Source: Bradyrhizobium sp. STM 3843 (lineage in GTDB: Bacteria; Pseudomonadota; Alphaproteobacteria; Rhizobiales; Xanthobacteraceae). Taken from it: a DNA stretch of 43,838 nucleotides. The stretch covers positions 1 through 43,838 of the forward strand of contig NZ_CAFK01000098.1 of the NCBI RefSeq assembly GCF_000239815.1. Reading direction: 5' to 3'. Positions 7,503 through 16,407 of the stretch are shown here, piece after piece. Both the position numbers and the translations under genes were made by a program. Within the stretch, counting starts at the first letter, position 1. Every line of letters begins with the position of its first letter. Below the pieces are notes generated by a model. That model had not been told where the DNA came from, did no database searches, and saw nothing but the letters and a program-made list of their open reading frames with translations.

Positions 7503-9125
7503 ATGGAACTGAAATCTCTTCGTACACCGCTGGCGCTTCTGCTCGTCTCGTTGGGGGCAATTGCTGCCATGTGGTGGTGGCTGGCCACGCCCATCAAGCT
7601 TGTGCGCGCCCCCATTGAACCCGACGCCAAGCTGCAATGCGTCTCCTATGCGCCGTTCCGTGGCGCGCAGACCCCGCTGGATCCGACTACCCATATCGAC
7701 GCTGATCAGATCGAGCAGGATCTGACACAGCTCGCCAAGATTTCCGAATGCGTGCGCACCTATTCGATCGAGAACGGTCTCGATCAGGTGCCGGCGATCG
7801 CGGCCAAGGTCGGCATCAAGGTCATCCAGGGCATCTGGCTCGGCAGCAACAAGCTGAAAAACCAGCAGCAGATCTCGGTCGTGGTCGGGCTGGTGAAGCA
7901 TTATCCGCAGGTCATCACCTCGGTTGTGGTCGGCAATGAGGTGCTGCTGCGGGGCGAGATGACCACCGCCGATCTCGCTGCGATCATCCGCAGCGTCAAG
8001 GCGCAGGTCACGGTTCCCGTCACCTATGCCGACGTCTGGGAGTACTGGCTGCGCAACCGCGAACTGTACGACCTCGTGGATTTCGTGACGGTTCACATTC
8101 TGCCCTATTGGGAGGATTTCCCGGTCCGCGCCAAGCTGGCGGCCGGCCATGTGGACGCGATCCGGCAGCAGGTCGCGGTTGCCTTTCCGAACAAGGAGAT
8201 CCTGATCGGCGAGACCGGCTGGCCGAGCGCGGGGCGGATGCGCGAAGGCGCGCTGCCGTCGCGGACCAACCAGGCCCGCATCGTCTCGGAGATCCTCGAT
8301 CTCGCCAAGCGCGAGAATTTCCGCGTCAACCTCATCGAGGCCTATGACCAGCCCTGGAAGCGCCGGCTCGAGGGCACCGTTGGCGGCTATTGGGGCCTGT
8401 TCGACGCCGCAAATCGTGCACTGAAATATCCGCCCGGGGAGCCCGTCAGCAATTATCCGCTCTGGAAGCTGCAGATGGGTGGCGGGATGATCCTGAGCTT
8501 TGCCGTGTTCTTGACCGGTTGGCTCACTGTCCGGCGCCGGCCCTGGGCGCCGCATTGGTCGTCCTGGCTGGGCGTGGCGATCTCGGCAACGTCGACCGGC
8601 ATCCTGTTCGGCATTGCGGCGGACAAGATGTTCTACGAGAGCCTTGGTGTCGGCGGTTGGCTGCAATGGGGCGCGCTGCTTGCCGCCGGTGTGCTGGCGC
8701 CGCTGTTCGGCGCCAGTGCCGCGATGGCCGGCCGGCCGCTGCCAACCTTCCTCGATCTGCTCGGGCCGGCCGACGGCCGCAAGCACACCCCTGCGACCTA
8801 TCTGCTTGGCCTCATGCTGATCGTCACCGTGCTGATCGGCGCCGAGACCGCGCTCGGCTTCGTGTTTGACCCGCGCTACCGCGACTTTCCCTTTGCCAGC
8901 CTGACCATGGCGGTCGTGCCGTTTGCGCTGCTGCTCGGCAACCGTCCCGCGCAGGGCAAGCGGCCGATCGCGGAGGCAACCTTTGCAGGGCTGCTGGCGG
9001 GGTCCGCGGTCTATATCCTCTTCAACGAGGGTCGGGAGAATTGGCAGGCGCTGTGGACCTGCACGGCCTATCTCGTGCTCGCCTTCACGCTGTGGCGGGC
9101 GCGGGCCGCGCAAAGCCCAGAATGA
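7503..9125 (+). CDS. ndvC: Beta-1,6-glucan synthesis protein NdvC: GH17-like domain plus membrane domain
   Basis: A 540-residue protein. An N-terminal membrane segment (about 8-28) anchors a GH17-like domain, about residues 45-315. It has acid/base candidate E146 in VVVGNEVLL and nucleophile candidate E237 in IGETGWPSAG, the same motifs as the GH17 part of NdvB. The C-terminal 220 residues form about seven to eight hydrophobic helices. Bradyrhizobium NdvC is a protein of about 60 kDa needed for beta-1,6 linkages in the cyclic glucan, and a GH17 transglycosylase role fits. There is no GT2 domain, so it presumably remodels or branches chains made by NdvB. GGAG lies only one base before the chosen ATG, so initiation could differ slightly. 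Its 3' end overlaps the convergent gene at 9085-9465 by 41 bp. Confidence 0.85.
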   Translation: MELKSLRTPLALLLVSLGAIAAMWWWLATPIKLVRAPIEPDAKLQCVSYAPFRGAQTPLDPTTHIDADQIEQDLTQLAKISECVRTYSIENGLDQVPAIAAKVGIKVIQGIWLGSNKLKNQQQISVVVGLVKHYPQVITSVVVGNEVLLRGEMTTADLAAIIRSVKAQVTVPVTYADVWEYWLRNRELYDLVDFVTVHILPYWEDFPVRAKLAAGHVDAIRQQVAVAFPNKEILIGETGWPSAGRMREGALPSRTNQARIVSEILDLAKRENFRVNLIEAYDQPWKRRLEGTVGGYWGLFDAANRALKYPPGEPVSNYPLWKLQMGGGMILSFAVFLTGWLTVRRRPWAPHWSSWLGVAISATSTGILFGIAADKMFYESLGVGGWLQWGALLAAGVLAPLFGASAAMAGRPLPTFLDLLGPADGRKHTPATYLLGLMLIVTVLIGAETALGFVFDPRYRDFPFASLTMAVVPFALLLGNRPAQGKRPIAEATFAGLLAGSAVYILFNEGRENWQALWTCTAYLVLAFTLWRARAAQSPE

Positions 9126-9465
9126 GCAGGCCGATCGCGAGCCCCGACAATACGATATTATAGAGCACGATCCCAAGGCCGGCCGCAATCAGCCCGCCGG
9201 TCAGGAGGACGATCGACGGCCGCATCACGTGCAGGATCGCGATCACCAGCGCCGTGCCTCCGAACACCGAATTCTTGAACAGGCCGGTCGCGACCAGCCG
9301 GGCCTTGCAGATCGTGGTCTGCAAGCCGGCATCGCAGGCCAGCGCCACGGTGGAGAACTCGATCGCGAGGTAACGCAGATAGAGCGCATAGCCGATGGTG
9401 ACGAAACCGACGATCAGGAGCCATTGCACCTGATACGGGGTGAGGCGGAACGGGGTCTTCTTCAT
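9085..9465 (-). CDS. Small four-helix membrane protein of unknown function
   Basis: From the ATG at 9465, preferred over an upstream start at 9561 because the extra 32 residues look non-coding, the protein has 126 residues. It has a short basic N-terminus (MKKTPFRLTPYQ) and four hydrophobic segments: WLLIVGFVTIGYALYL, one around the conserved-looking FKNSVFGGTALVIAIL, and two in the C-terminal half. Two cysteines (ACDAGLQTTIC) lie between helices one and two and may form a disulfide outside the membrane. The gene converges on ndvC and overlaps its last 41 bp. No family is recognised. The overlap with ndvC suggests a long-standing association but does not show a role in glucan synthesis. Confidence 0.7.
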   Translation of the reverse strand: MKKTPFRLTPYQVQWLLIVGFVTIGYALYLRYLAIEFSTVALACDAGLQTTICKARLVATGLFKNSVFGGTALVIAILHVMRPSIVLLTGGLIAAGLGIVLYNIVLSGLAIGLLILGFARPAPATA

Positions 9466-9570
9466 GGGGCGGACTATGCTGCGGAAAGGCGATGCGGACA
9501 AGGGCCGGACGGAGCCGGACTGCATCCGCAGCCCGGCTTGACTCCCGTCAACAGCCGACACGATTCGTGG

Positions 9571-10995
9571 TCAGGAGCGCCGGAAGAAGGACGATAGCGT
9601 CGATGATTCCGCCGGTGGGGGTGCCGCGGCCGGTGGCGGAGGGGCCGCCGCTGCTGGCGGCTCCTCGCGGACCGCTCCATGGCGCTGCTGCTGCTGACCG
9701 GGCGGCGCGGCCCGGCGCCGCTGCTGATAGGTCGGCTTCGTGAGCATGGGTGGGACCGCCGCCTTGGCGGCATCGGATTGATCGGCTTCGTCGCCGCGAA
9801 TGGCCAGCCGCTGGCCGTCATAGACCGTCGTTTCGCAGGCACGCTGGCTTTCCGCGAGGTTGGCGCAGATCTTGGCGGCCGCCGCCGCATCCGCGAGCGG
9901 TCCGGCGCCGAGCCGCAACTGCATGCCGAGACCGGTATTGCCTTCCTTGACGATGATGATCGGACGGAGCGTCGCCAGCTCCTTGTTGGTCCTGGAGAGG
10001 CCGCGCCACAATGCGCGCAGCCCGTTCAGTGAATTGGCGCCGCCGAGATCGACCGCGAATTCGGTCTTCCGCGCGGGTACGGCGCCGGCTTCGGCGGAAT
10101 CGGCCGGTTTTACGCTACCGCCGTCGGCTGCTGCGTCCGGGTCGGCCGCGGCCAGCTTGTCCGGTTCGACCAGCTTGCCGGCCGCGGGATCAGGGGCGCC
10201 CATGGCCGACTTGGACGCGACGAGCGACGCCGCCGATGACGGCATCGGGCCGTTCGAAGCAAGCTGGCTCGGTCCCTGCGACGGGCTCGCGGGTCCCTGC
10301 ACCTGGCCGGCTGGGGAGGATTGGGCCAGACCGGCGCCCGGCTTGGCGCTATCGGCCTGAGGCCATGCTGGAAGGGCAGATGCGGTGGTGGCGACCGGCG
10401 CCACCATCAGCGCGCCGGCCGGCGGGCTGGTAGGGGAGGTCGCAGTCGCGCTCTGTCCGACCGCGCTGCCGCCGTTCGAGCTTGCCGGAGCTTGCACGGA
10501 ACTCGCGGATCCCGAGGGCTGCGATTCGACCGACGCGGCTGACGCCTGCGGTTGCTTAGCGGCGGCCTGGGCCGCGTTGGCACCGGAGCCGGAACCTTGC
10601 CCCGAACCCGGCTTGGCCAGCGCACCGGTCATGGAGTCCCAGCCCTGTTCCAGCACGGTCACGCGGGCATAGAGCCGATCCCGATCATTGTTCAGGGTCT
10701 CGATGGCAGACGCCAGCTGCCGCTGCTCGCTTTGGGTTTCGCGGGCGAGCGACTGAAGGAGCTGTGCCTGGCGCGCCAGATCCGCTGCGGAGACATGATC
10801 GCGCCGCCAGCCCAGCGCCGCTTGGTTGGCGAGCACCGCAATCACGACAGCGCACAGCGCCGCTGCAGCCCACCAGCCGATCCGCCACAAGGTGCGACGG
10901 TCGAATTCATTCTCCTCGGCGAGCAGCCCGGACAGCTTGCCACCGGTCTTCTCAGCCCCGAGGGCGCCGGCTGTTTTATTGAAGTCCTTTGCCAT
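9571..10995 (-). CDS. Single-span envelope protein with SPOR-like C-terminal domain
   Basis: A 474-residue protein with a cytoplasmic N-terminus of about 37 residues, one membrane helix (about 38-58, WRIGWWAAAALCAVVIAV) and a likely coiled coil rich in Gln, Glu and Arg (about 70-125). A long Ser/Pro/Ala/Gln-rich linker of low complexity (about 130-300) follows. The compact domain at about 310-405 contains LRPIIIVKEG, GLGMQLRLGAG, AAAAKICANL and CETTVYDGQRL. That domain resembles SPOR repeats, which bind denuded peptidoglycan glycan strands, often at division sites. After it comes another Pro/Ala/Gln-rich tail ending STLSSFFRRS. The layout is typical of periplasmic proteins tethered to the inner membrane. 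It is divergent from glmU across about 137 bp. The SPOR assignment is by eye and moderate. Confidence 0.65.
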   Translation of the reverse strand: MAKDFNKTAGALGAEKTGGKLSGLLAEENEFDRRTLWRIGWWAAAALCAVVIAVLANQAALGWRRDHVSAADLARQAQLLQSLARETQSEQRQLASAIETLNNDRDRLYARVTVLEQGWDSMTGALAKPGSGQGSGSGANAAQAAAKQPQASAASVESQPSGSASSVQAPASSNGGSAVGQSATATSPTSPPAGALMVAPVATTASALPAWPQADSAKPGAGLAQSSPAGQVQGPASPSQGPSQLASNGPMPSSAASLVASKSAMGAPDPAAGKLVEPDKLAAADPDAAADGGSVKPADSAEAGAVPARKTEFAVDLGGANSLNGLRALWRGLSRTNKELATLRPIIIVKEGNTGLGMQLRLGAGPLADAAAAAKICANLAESQRACETTVYDGQRLAIRGDEADQSDAAKAAVPPMLTKPTYQQRRRAAPPGQQQQRHGAVREEPPAAAAPPPPAAAPPPAESSTLSSFFRRS

Positions 10996-11132
10996 TCACC
11001 TGAAGCCCTGCCGAATCATGCTGGGAACATTAACAGGAAATGCACCGGTGGCCTCACCCGGCACGGTTTGCGGCGAACAGAAATCCGCTTTATGACGGCG
11101 CCATGTCCGGTATCCCCCGCACCAGGTATGTC

Positions 11133-12488
11133 ATGAACACTCGATCCAGCCTCACAATTGTGCTCGCGGCAGGCGAGGGGACCCGGATGCGAACATCCTT
11201 GCCGAAAGTGCTGCATCCGATAGCAGGCGAGTCACTGCTGGCGCATGTGCTCTCGGCCACGCCGCACGATGCGAGCGCACGGCTGGCGGTAGTGATCGGT
11301 CCCGCGCATGACGCTGTGGCGCATGAGGTCAAGCGCTTGCGCCCGGATGCTGATATTTTCGTTCAGCGCGAGCGGCTCGGCACGGCGCATGCCGTGCTTG
11401 CGGCGCGCGAGGCAATCACGCGCGGTGCCGATGATCTTCTGGTTGCGTTTGGCGATACGCCGCTGATCTCGGCCGAAACGTTTGCGCGGCTGCGCGCGCC
11501 GCTGGCGCAAGGTGCGATGCTTGCAGTGCTCGGCTTTCGCGCCGCCGATCCGACCGGCTATGGACGTCTGCTGCTGGAGGGTGATCGGCTGGTCGCCATC
11601 CGCGAGCATGCCGATGCCAGCGAGGGAGAGCGCCGGATCACGCTGTGCAATGCCGGTGTGATGGCATTCGACGGCGCACGTGCGCTCGCGATCCTCGATC
11701 GGATCGGCAATGCCAACAAGAAGAATGAATATTATCTGGTCGATGCCGTTGCGATCGCACACGAGATGGGGCTCGAGGCAGTCGTGATCGAAACCTCCGA
11801 AGATGAAGTGCGCGGCGTCAACACCAAGGCGCAGCTGGCGGAAGCGGAAGGCGTGATGCAGACCCGGCTGCGCCGCGCCGCGATGGATGCCGGCGTCACC
11901 TTGATCGCGCCGGAGACGGTGTATCTCGCCGCCGACACCAGGTTCGGCACGGACGTGACGATCGAGCCGTTTGTCGTGATCGGCCCCGGCGTCTCGATCG
12001 GCGACGGCGCCGTGATCCATTCCTTCTCGCATATCGTGCAGTCGACGATCGGCCGGAACACCTCCGTCGGGCCCTATGCGCGGATGCGGCCGGGCACTTC
12101 GCTTGGCGACGGCGCAAAGATCGGCAATTTCGTCGAGACCAAAGCGGCAATCCTGGAGGAGGGCGTGAAGGTCAATCACCTCTCCTACATTGGTGACGCC
12201 CAAGTCGGCGCCAAAACCAATATCGGCGCCGGCACCATCACCTGCAACTATGATGGCTTCGGCAAGCACAAGACCACGATCGGGCAGGGTGCCTTTATCG
12301 GTACCAATTCCTCGCTGGTCGCGCCGATCAGGATCGGCGCGGGCGCCTATATCGGCTCGGGTTCGGTGATCACCCGCGACGTGCCCGACGATGCGATGGC
12401 GCTCGAGCGCACCCAGCAGACCATCCGCGAAGGCGGTGCTGCGCGTTATCGGGAAATCAAGACCAGGAACAAGAAGCCGAAGTCATGA
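11133..12488 (+). CDS. glmU: Bifunctional GlmU: GlcN-1-P acetyltransferase / GlcNAc-1-P uridyltransferase
   Basis: From the ATG at 11133 the protein has 451 residues, normal for the family; in-frame starts at 11040 and 11103 are possible, but the sequence before MNTRSSL looks untranslated. The N-terminal domain begins with the nucleotide-binding signature [10 protein letters not shown] followed by LPKVLHP and includes the FGDTPLI segment. The C-terminal third is a left-handed beta-helix of hexapeptide repeats ([18 protein letters not shown]) containing YIGDAQVG and [13 protein letters not shown], where the acetyltransferase site lies. The enzyme makes UDP-GlcNAc for peptidoglycan and LPS in the cytosol. 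glmS, which makes its precursor, follows after 468 bp on the same strand, with a small opposing gene between. Confidence 0.97.
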   Translation: MNTRSSLTIVLAAGEGTRMRTSLPKVLHPIAGESLLAHVLSATPHDASARLAVVIGPAHDAVAHEVKRLRPDADIFVQRERLGTAHAVLAAREAITRGADDLLVAFGDTPLISAETFARLRAPLAQGAMLAVLGFRAADPTGYGRLLLEGDRLVAIREHADASEGERRITLCNAGVMAFDGARALAILDRIGNANKKNEYYLVDAVAIAHEMGLEAVVIETSEDEVRGVNTKAQLAEAEGVMQTRLRRAAMDAGVTLIAPETVYLAADTRFGTDVTIEPFVVIGPGVSIGDGAVIHSFSHIVQSTIGRNTSVGPYARMRPGTSLGDGAKIGNFVETKAAILEEGVKVNHLSYIGDAQVGAKTNIGAGTITCNYDGFGKHKTTIGQGAFIGTNSSLVAPIRIGAGAYIGSGSVITRDVPDDAMALERTQQTIREGGAARYREIKTRNKKPKS

Positions 12489-12511
12489 GGAAGCGGCTTG
12501 GACACTTGGAC

Positions 12512-12733
12512 CTAGCCCTCATCGTCCTGAAACTCGGCGAACATCGCACGCGTCAGACGCCAGCCGCGCTTCGTCGCACGCTTGATCGGGTCGCTGCTCT
12601 TGTGCTTGATCGGCATCGGCCTCAGCTCGCGGCCGACAGTCGGCGGCGGCCAATGGGCAAGATGGCTGCCGCCTGTCTCATTCGCATGCAGCGGGCTCGT
12701 GCCCTTGGGGTCAGGCCATTTGCGATCGGTCAT
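12512..12733 (-). CDS. Small conserved-looking hypothetical protein, 73 aa
   Basis: From the ATG at 12733 this encodes a 73-residue basic soluble protein with motifs such as GGSHLAHWPPPTVGRELRPMP, IKHKSSDPIKRATKRGW and an acidic end (FAEFQDDEG). An upstream in-frame start at 12871 would add 46 residues of unlikely composition. No domain is recognised. It lies opposite to glmU and glmS and ends 24 bp beyond the glmU stop. A competing plus-strand ORF (12485-12775) starts with an ATGA overlap on the glmU stop, but its protein is Arg/Ala-rich like a shadow. The minus-strand reading is preferred for its balanced composition. Confidence 0.5.
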   Translation of the reverse strand: MTDRKWPDPKGTSPLHANETGGSHLAHWPPPTVGRELRPMPIKHKSSDPIKRATKRGWRLTRAMFAEFQDDEG

Positions 12734-12956
12734 GTGGACATGCCTCCGTGCCGCATTGTCTGCCCAAAGCCTTGACCGAACGTTAAGGCTGCGCCCGCAG
12801 CACGGGAGGGTTCGTGAGCCGTGCGGTTCGCCAGGGTTGAGCTTGCCACTTAACGCTGTCGCAATCCGCAATAATTATTGAATCCTGAAGCTGATCGGGT
12901 TTCGTTAAGAGAATCCGACGCTTTTGAATCTTTTCGACGATTGGGGAAGGCGCGGA

Positions 12957-14783
12957 ATGTGCGGGATTGTCGGCATTTTGGGACGCGGGCCGGTCGCCGA
13001 GCAACTGGTTGATTCGCTCAAGCGCCTCGAATATCGCGGTTATGACTCTGCCGGTGTCGCGACGCTCGAGGGCGGGCAGCTGGAGCGCCGGCGCGCCGAA
13101 GGCAAGCTGAAGAATCTGGAAGCGCGGCTGCGCGCCGAACCGCTCAAGGGCTTCACCGGGATCGGGCACACGCGCTGGGCGACGCATGGCAAGCCGACCG
13201 AGAACAACGCGCATCCGCATGCGACCGATCGCGTCGCCGTCGTCCACAACGGCATCATCGAAAACTTCCATGAGCTGCGCGAAGCGCTGCAGAAGAAGGG
13301 CACGGTATTCGCGACCGAGACCGACACCGAGATCGTCGTGCATCTCGTGGACGAGTTGCTCAGCCAGGGCATGGCGCCGGTCGATGCGGTGAAGGAGACG
13401 CTGGGCAAACTGAAGGGCGCGTTCGCCCTCGGCTTCATCTTTGCCGGCCAGGACGATCTGATGATCGGCGCCCGCAACGGTCCGCCGCTGGCGGTCGGCT
13501 ACGGCAAGGGCGAGATGTATCTGGGTTCGGATGCGATCGCGCTCGGGCCGTTCACGGACACTATCAGCTATCTGGAGGACGGCGATTGGGTGGTGCTGAC
13601 GCATCAGGGCGCCATCATCTACGACCGCAACAATGCGGTGGTCAGTCGCGAGATCGTCAAGCATAGTCCGGCGACCTCCCTGGTCGACAAGGCCAACTTC
13701 CGCCACTTCATGGCCAAGGAGATCCACGAGCAACCGGAAGTCGTCGGCCACACCTTGGCGCGCTATATCGACATGGCGAGCGAGCGGATCGCGCTGCCGG
13801 CGACCCTGCCGTTCGACTTCAAGGACATTCAGCGGATTTCGATCACCGCCTGCGGCACGGCGAGCTATGCCGGCTATGTCGCCAAATACTGGTTCGAGCG
13901 CTTTGCGAGGCTGCCGGTCGAACTCGATGTCGCCTCGGAGTTTCGCTATCGGGAAGCGCCGTTGCGCAAGGGCGACCTTGCGATCTTCATCTCGCAATCG
14001 GGCGAGACCGCCGACACCTTGGCCGCGCTGCGCTACGCCAAGGCGCAGGGCGTGCATACGCTGTCGGTGGTCAACGTGCCGACCTCGACCATCGCGCGCG
14101 AAAGCGAGATCGTGATGCCGACGCTCGCAGGCCCCGAAATCGGCGTGGCCTCGACCAAGGCGTTTACCTGCCAGCTGATGGTGCTGGCGTCGCTCGCGGT
14201 GGCCGCCGGCCGCGCTCGCGGTGAATTGTCGGAGGAGGACGAGGCCACGCTCGTGCACGGGCTGGTCGAGATTCCGCGGCTGATGACGGCGGCGCTGTCG
14301 ATCGAGCCGCAGATCGAAAGGCTCGCCCGCGACATCGCGAAATCCAAGGATGTGCTCTATCTCGGCCGTGGCACCTCGTTCCCGCTGGCACTCGAAGGCG
14401 CGCTGAAACTGAAGGAAATCTCCTACATCCACGCCGAAGGCTACGCCGCCGGTGAACTCAAGCACGGGCCGATCGCGCTGATCGACGAGAACATGCCGGT
14501 GGTGGTGATCGCGCCGCACGATCGTGTGTTCGAGAAGACCGTGTCCAACATGCAGGAGGTGGCCGCCCGCGGCGGCAACATCATTCTGATGACCGATGCC
14601 AAGGGCGCGGCAGAGGCGACGGTTGATTCGCTGGTGACCATCACCCTGCCTGACATGGCGCCGACCTTCACGCCGATGGTCTACGCCGTTCCGGTGCAGC
14701 TTCTGGCCTACCATACCGCTGTCGTGATGGGCACGGACGTCGACCAGCCCAGAAATCTCGCGAAATCAGTGACCGTGGAATAG
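12957..14783 (+). CDS. glmS: GlmS: glutamine-fructose-6-phosphate aminotransferase (isomerizing)
   Basis: The ATG at 12957 gives MCGIVGILG, which places the catalytic Cys at position 2, where it must become the N-terminal nucleophile of the class II glutaminase domain; an upstream start at 12924 is therefore rejected. The 608-residue length is standard. The glutaminase domain (to about residue 240) contains HTRWATHG and NGIIENF. Two SIS sugar-isomerase domains follow, with TACGTASYAG and SQSGETADT in the first and EGALKLKEISY and EGYAAGELKHGP in the second. The C-terminus DQPRNLAKSVTVE is the family signature. It converts fructose-6-P and glutamine to glucosamine-6-P, the first step toward UDP-GlcNAc. 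No glmS ribozyme or other leader element was seen upstream. Confidence 0.98.
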   Translation: MCGIVGILGRGPVAEQLVDSLKRLEYRGYDSAGVATLEGGQLERRRAEGKLKNLEARLRAEPLKGFTGIGHTRWATHGKPTENNAHPHATDRVAVVHNGIIENFHELREALQKKGTVFATETDTEIVVHLVDELLSQGMAPVDAVKETLGKLKGAFALGFIFAGQDDLMIGARNGPPLAVGYGKGEMYLGSDAIALGPFTDTISYLEDGDWVVLTHQGAIIYDRNNAVVSREIVKHSPATSLVDKANFRHFMAKEIHEQPEVVGHTLARYIDMASERIALPATLPFDFKDIQRISITACGTASYAGYVAKYWFERFARLPVELDVASEFRYREAPLRKGDLAIFISQSGETADTLAALRYAKAQGVHTLSVVNVPTSTIARESEIVMPTLAGPEIGVASTKAFTCQLMVLASLAVAAGRARGELSEEDEATLVHGLVEIPRLMTAALSIEPQIERLARDIAKSKDVLYLGRGTSFPLALEGALKLKEISYIHAEGYAAGELKHGPIALIDENMPVVVIAPHDRVFEKTVSNMQEVAARGGNIILMTDAKGAAEATVDSLVTITLPDMAPTFTPMVYAVPVQLLAYHTAVVMGTDVDQPRNLAKSVTVE

Positions 14784-14791
14784 CCACGGTC
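14771..14791 (+). promoter_or_regulatory. Hairpin spanning the glmS stop codon
   Basis: GACCGTGG (14771-14778) and CCACGGTC (14784-14791) form a perfect 8-bp stem with the loop AATAG, which contains the TAG stop codon. No T-run follows, so it is not a classical intrinsic terminator. It might protect the mRNA 3' end or be coincidental. Confidence 0.35.
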
Positions 14792-14971
14792 GGCGGCTCC
14801 TGCGCTTGTCGCTGCAGGACAATTCGTCGCGGCAGGTCGCTTTTCCTGCGGCCCCCGAGCGGCAGCGCGGCAAATAGACGGTTTGGGACGGTTGGTGGCG
14901 GAAAGGGGGCCACCCCCTTCAAAAATCTGCTAAGAGCCTTAGCTGAGATTTGATCCGATCTGGAAGTCTGC

Positions 14972-15769
14972 ATGAGTTCCCGCGACGACCTGCCGCCCCA
15001 GCCTGAGCCTCCGGCCGATCCGCCTGCCGAAACAACCCACCACGGGTTGATGTTTCGGTTCCGCAACTATTTTCTGACCGGCCTGGTGGTGGCCGGACCG
15101 GTGGCGATCACGCTTTACATCACCTGGTGGTTCGTCACCTGGGTCGATGGCTTGGTGCGGCCGTTCGTGCCCTCGGCCTATCGCCCGGAGACCTATCTTC
15201 CGTTCGGCATTCCCGGCTCGGGCCTGATCGTCGCCGTGGTCGGCCTGACCTTGCTCGGCTTTCTCACCGCCAACCTGATCGGTCGCACGCTGGTCGACCT
15301 CGGCGAGCGCATCCTTGGCCGCATCCCGGCGGTGCGCGCCATCTATCGCGGCCTGAAGCAGGTGTTCGAGACGCTGTTTTCCGGCAAGGGCTCGAGCCTG
15401 CGCCGGGTCGGCCTCGTCGAGTTTCCGTCGCCCGGCATGTGGTCGATCGTGCTGATCTCACAGCCGCCCAGCACCGACATTGCGAACAGCCTGCCGGGAC
15501 AGGAAGACCATATCTCGGTGTTTCTGCCATGCGCGCCGAACCCGACGACCGGCTTCTTCTTCTACGTGCCGAAGAGCAAGATCATCGAGATCGACATGAG
15601 TGCGGAGGACGCCGCGACGCTGATCATGTCAGCTGGCGTGGTGCAGCCGGGCTCCGACCCACAGAAGAAGGTCGCCGCGCTGGCCAACATGGCCCAGGCG
15701 GCGCGGATCGCCCACGCCGGCTCCGAGACGTCCTCAGACTTGCAGCCCGAGCCGGCAAAGGTCGAATAG
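14972..15769 (+). CDS. DUF502-family membrane protein
   Basis: A 265-residue protein. A Pro-rich cytoplasmic N-terminus of about 25 residues is followed by RFRNYFLTGLVVAGPVAITLYITWWF (first membrane helix with the characteristic RNYFLTG). A second helix lies around GSGLIVAVVGLTLLGFLTANLIG. Then come GERILGRIPAVRAIYRGLKQ and PSPGMWSIVLIS, segments typical of DUF502 proteins, and a PNPTTGFFFYVP stretch. The family is widespread in proteobacteria and its role is unknown; membrane trafficking functions have been inferred for plant homologues. It stands between glmS and recG, as often in Rhizobiales. Its own ATG lies 188 bp after glmS. Confidence 0.9.
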   Translation: MSSRDDLPPQPEPPADPPAETTHHGLMFRFRNYFLTGLVVAGPVAITLYITWWFVTWVDGLVRPFVPSAYRPETYLPFGIPGSGLIVAVVGLTLLGFLTANLIGRTLVDLGERILGRIPAVRAIYRGLKQVFETLFSGKGSSLRRVGLVEFPSPGMWSIVLISQPPSTDIANSLPGQEDHISVFLPCAPNPTTGFFFYVPKSKIIEIDMSAEDAATLIMSAGVVQPGSDPQKKVAALANMAQAARIAHAGSETSSDLQPEPAKVE

Positions 15770-15810
15770 GCGCGTGTTCTCCGGCGCGGTGCCAGGGGAG
15801 CCTGTTCGGC

Positions 15811-16182
15811 TCATTCGGCCGCCGGCCTGAAGACGCGCAGCCGATGTCCGTCGGGATCGAGCGCGGTGAAGGTGTAGCCGAAGTCCATGCGTGTCGGTGG
15901 CTGTGCGATCGTAAGTCCGCGCGAGGCCCAGTCGGCATGCAGCCGATCAACCTCGCCCGTGTCGGTGACCACAAAGGCGATTTCGCCCGCACCGGCAGCT
16001 CCGTTTGCCGCCGGCTCGACGGCCTGGCGTGACCATAAGCCGAGCATGATGCCGTCACGCAGCGGCAGCATCGCGAAGGTAGGCGCTTGCTCGATGATCG
16101 GCCGCTCGAGCAGGCCGGAATAGAACGTCGCGCTCGCCGGTGGATTGTCCACATAAAGGATCAGGAAACTGAAGTCGGGCAT
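15811..16182 (-). CDS. VOC-superfamily (glyoxalase/bleomycin-resistance-like) protein
   Basis: A 123-residue protein with the vicinal-oxygen-chelate fold pattern: an N-terminal strand FSFLILYVDNP, then ASATFYSGLLERP and FAMLPLRDGIMLGLW. The second half has GEIAFVVTDTGEVDRLHADWASRGL and YTFTALDPDGHRLRVFRP, the usual VOC C-terminal motif DPDGHxLxVF. Metal-ligand positions are not certain, and the substrate cannot be inferred. It converges with the DUF502 gene (41 bp gap) and diverges from the dehydrogenase-like gene at 16408. Confidence 0.85.
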   Translation of the reverse strand: MPDFSFLILYVDNPPASATFYSGLLERPIIEQAPTFAMLPLRDGIMLGLWSRQAVEPAANGAAGAGEIAFVVTDTGEVDRLHADWASRGLTIAQPPTRMDFGYTFTALDPDGHRLRVFRPAAE

Positions 16183-16407
16183 GACGGCTCTCTCCTTGAC
16201 TGGCGCGACAGGCGCCGCGGGGGAAGAGATAACGGATCGTGCTGTCAGAACGTGTCAGCAGCGTGAGAGCGCGGCGATCAGGGTGGGGCGCCTCCCCATA
16301 TCCGTGCTTCCTGCTCCGATTTTGAAATGCTGCCTTCACCTTTCGTGACTTCAGCCAATCCATGGAACACGGTTAGAGTACCGCTGTACCCGCTATCGGA
16401 GCGATCT

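Noticed and set aside
7467..9188. Minus-strand open frame of 573 codons opposite ndvC
   Set aside because: Antisense to ndvC and without any recognisable motif.
11232..12269. Minus-strand open frame opposite glmU
   Set aside because: Antisense to the hexapeptide-repeat region; apparent periodicity comes from the glmU repeats.
12485..12775. Plus-strand ORF with ATGA overlap on the glmU stop
   Set aside because: The overlap is attractive, but the protein is Arg/Ala/Leu-rich and the opposite frame has a more natural composition; kept as an alternative only.
12783..14714. Minus-strand open frame of 643 codons opposite glmS
   Set aside because: Antisense to a complete and certain glmS; shadow composition.
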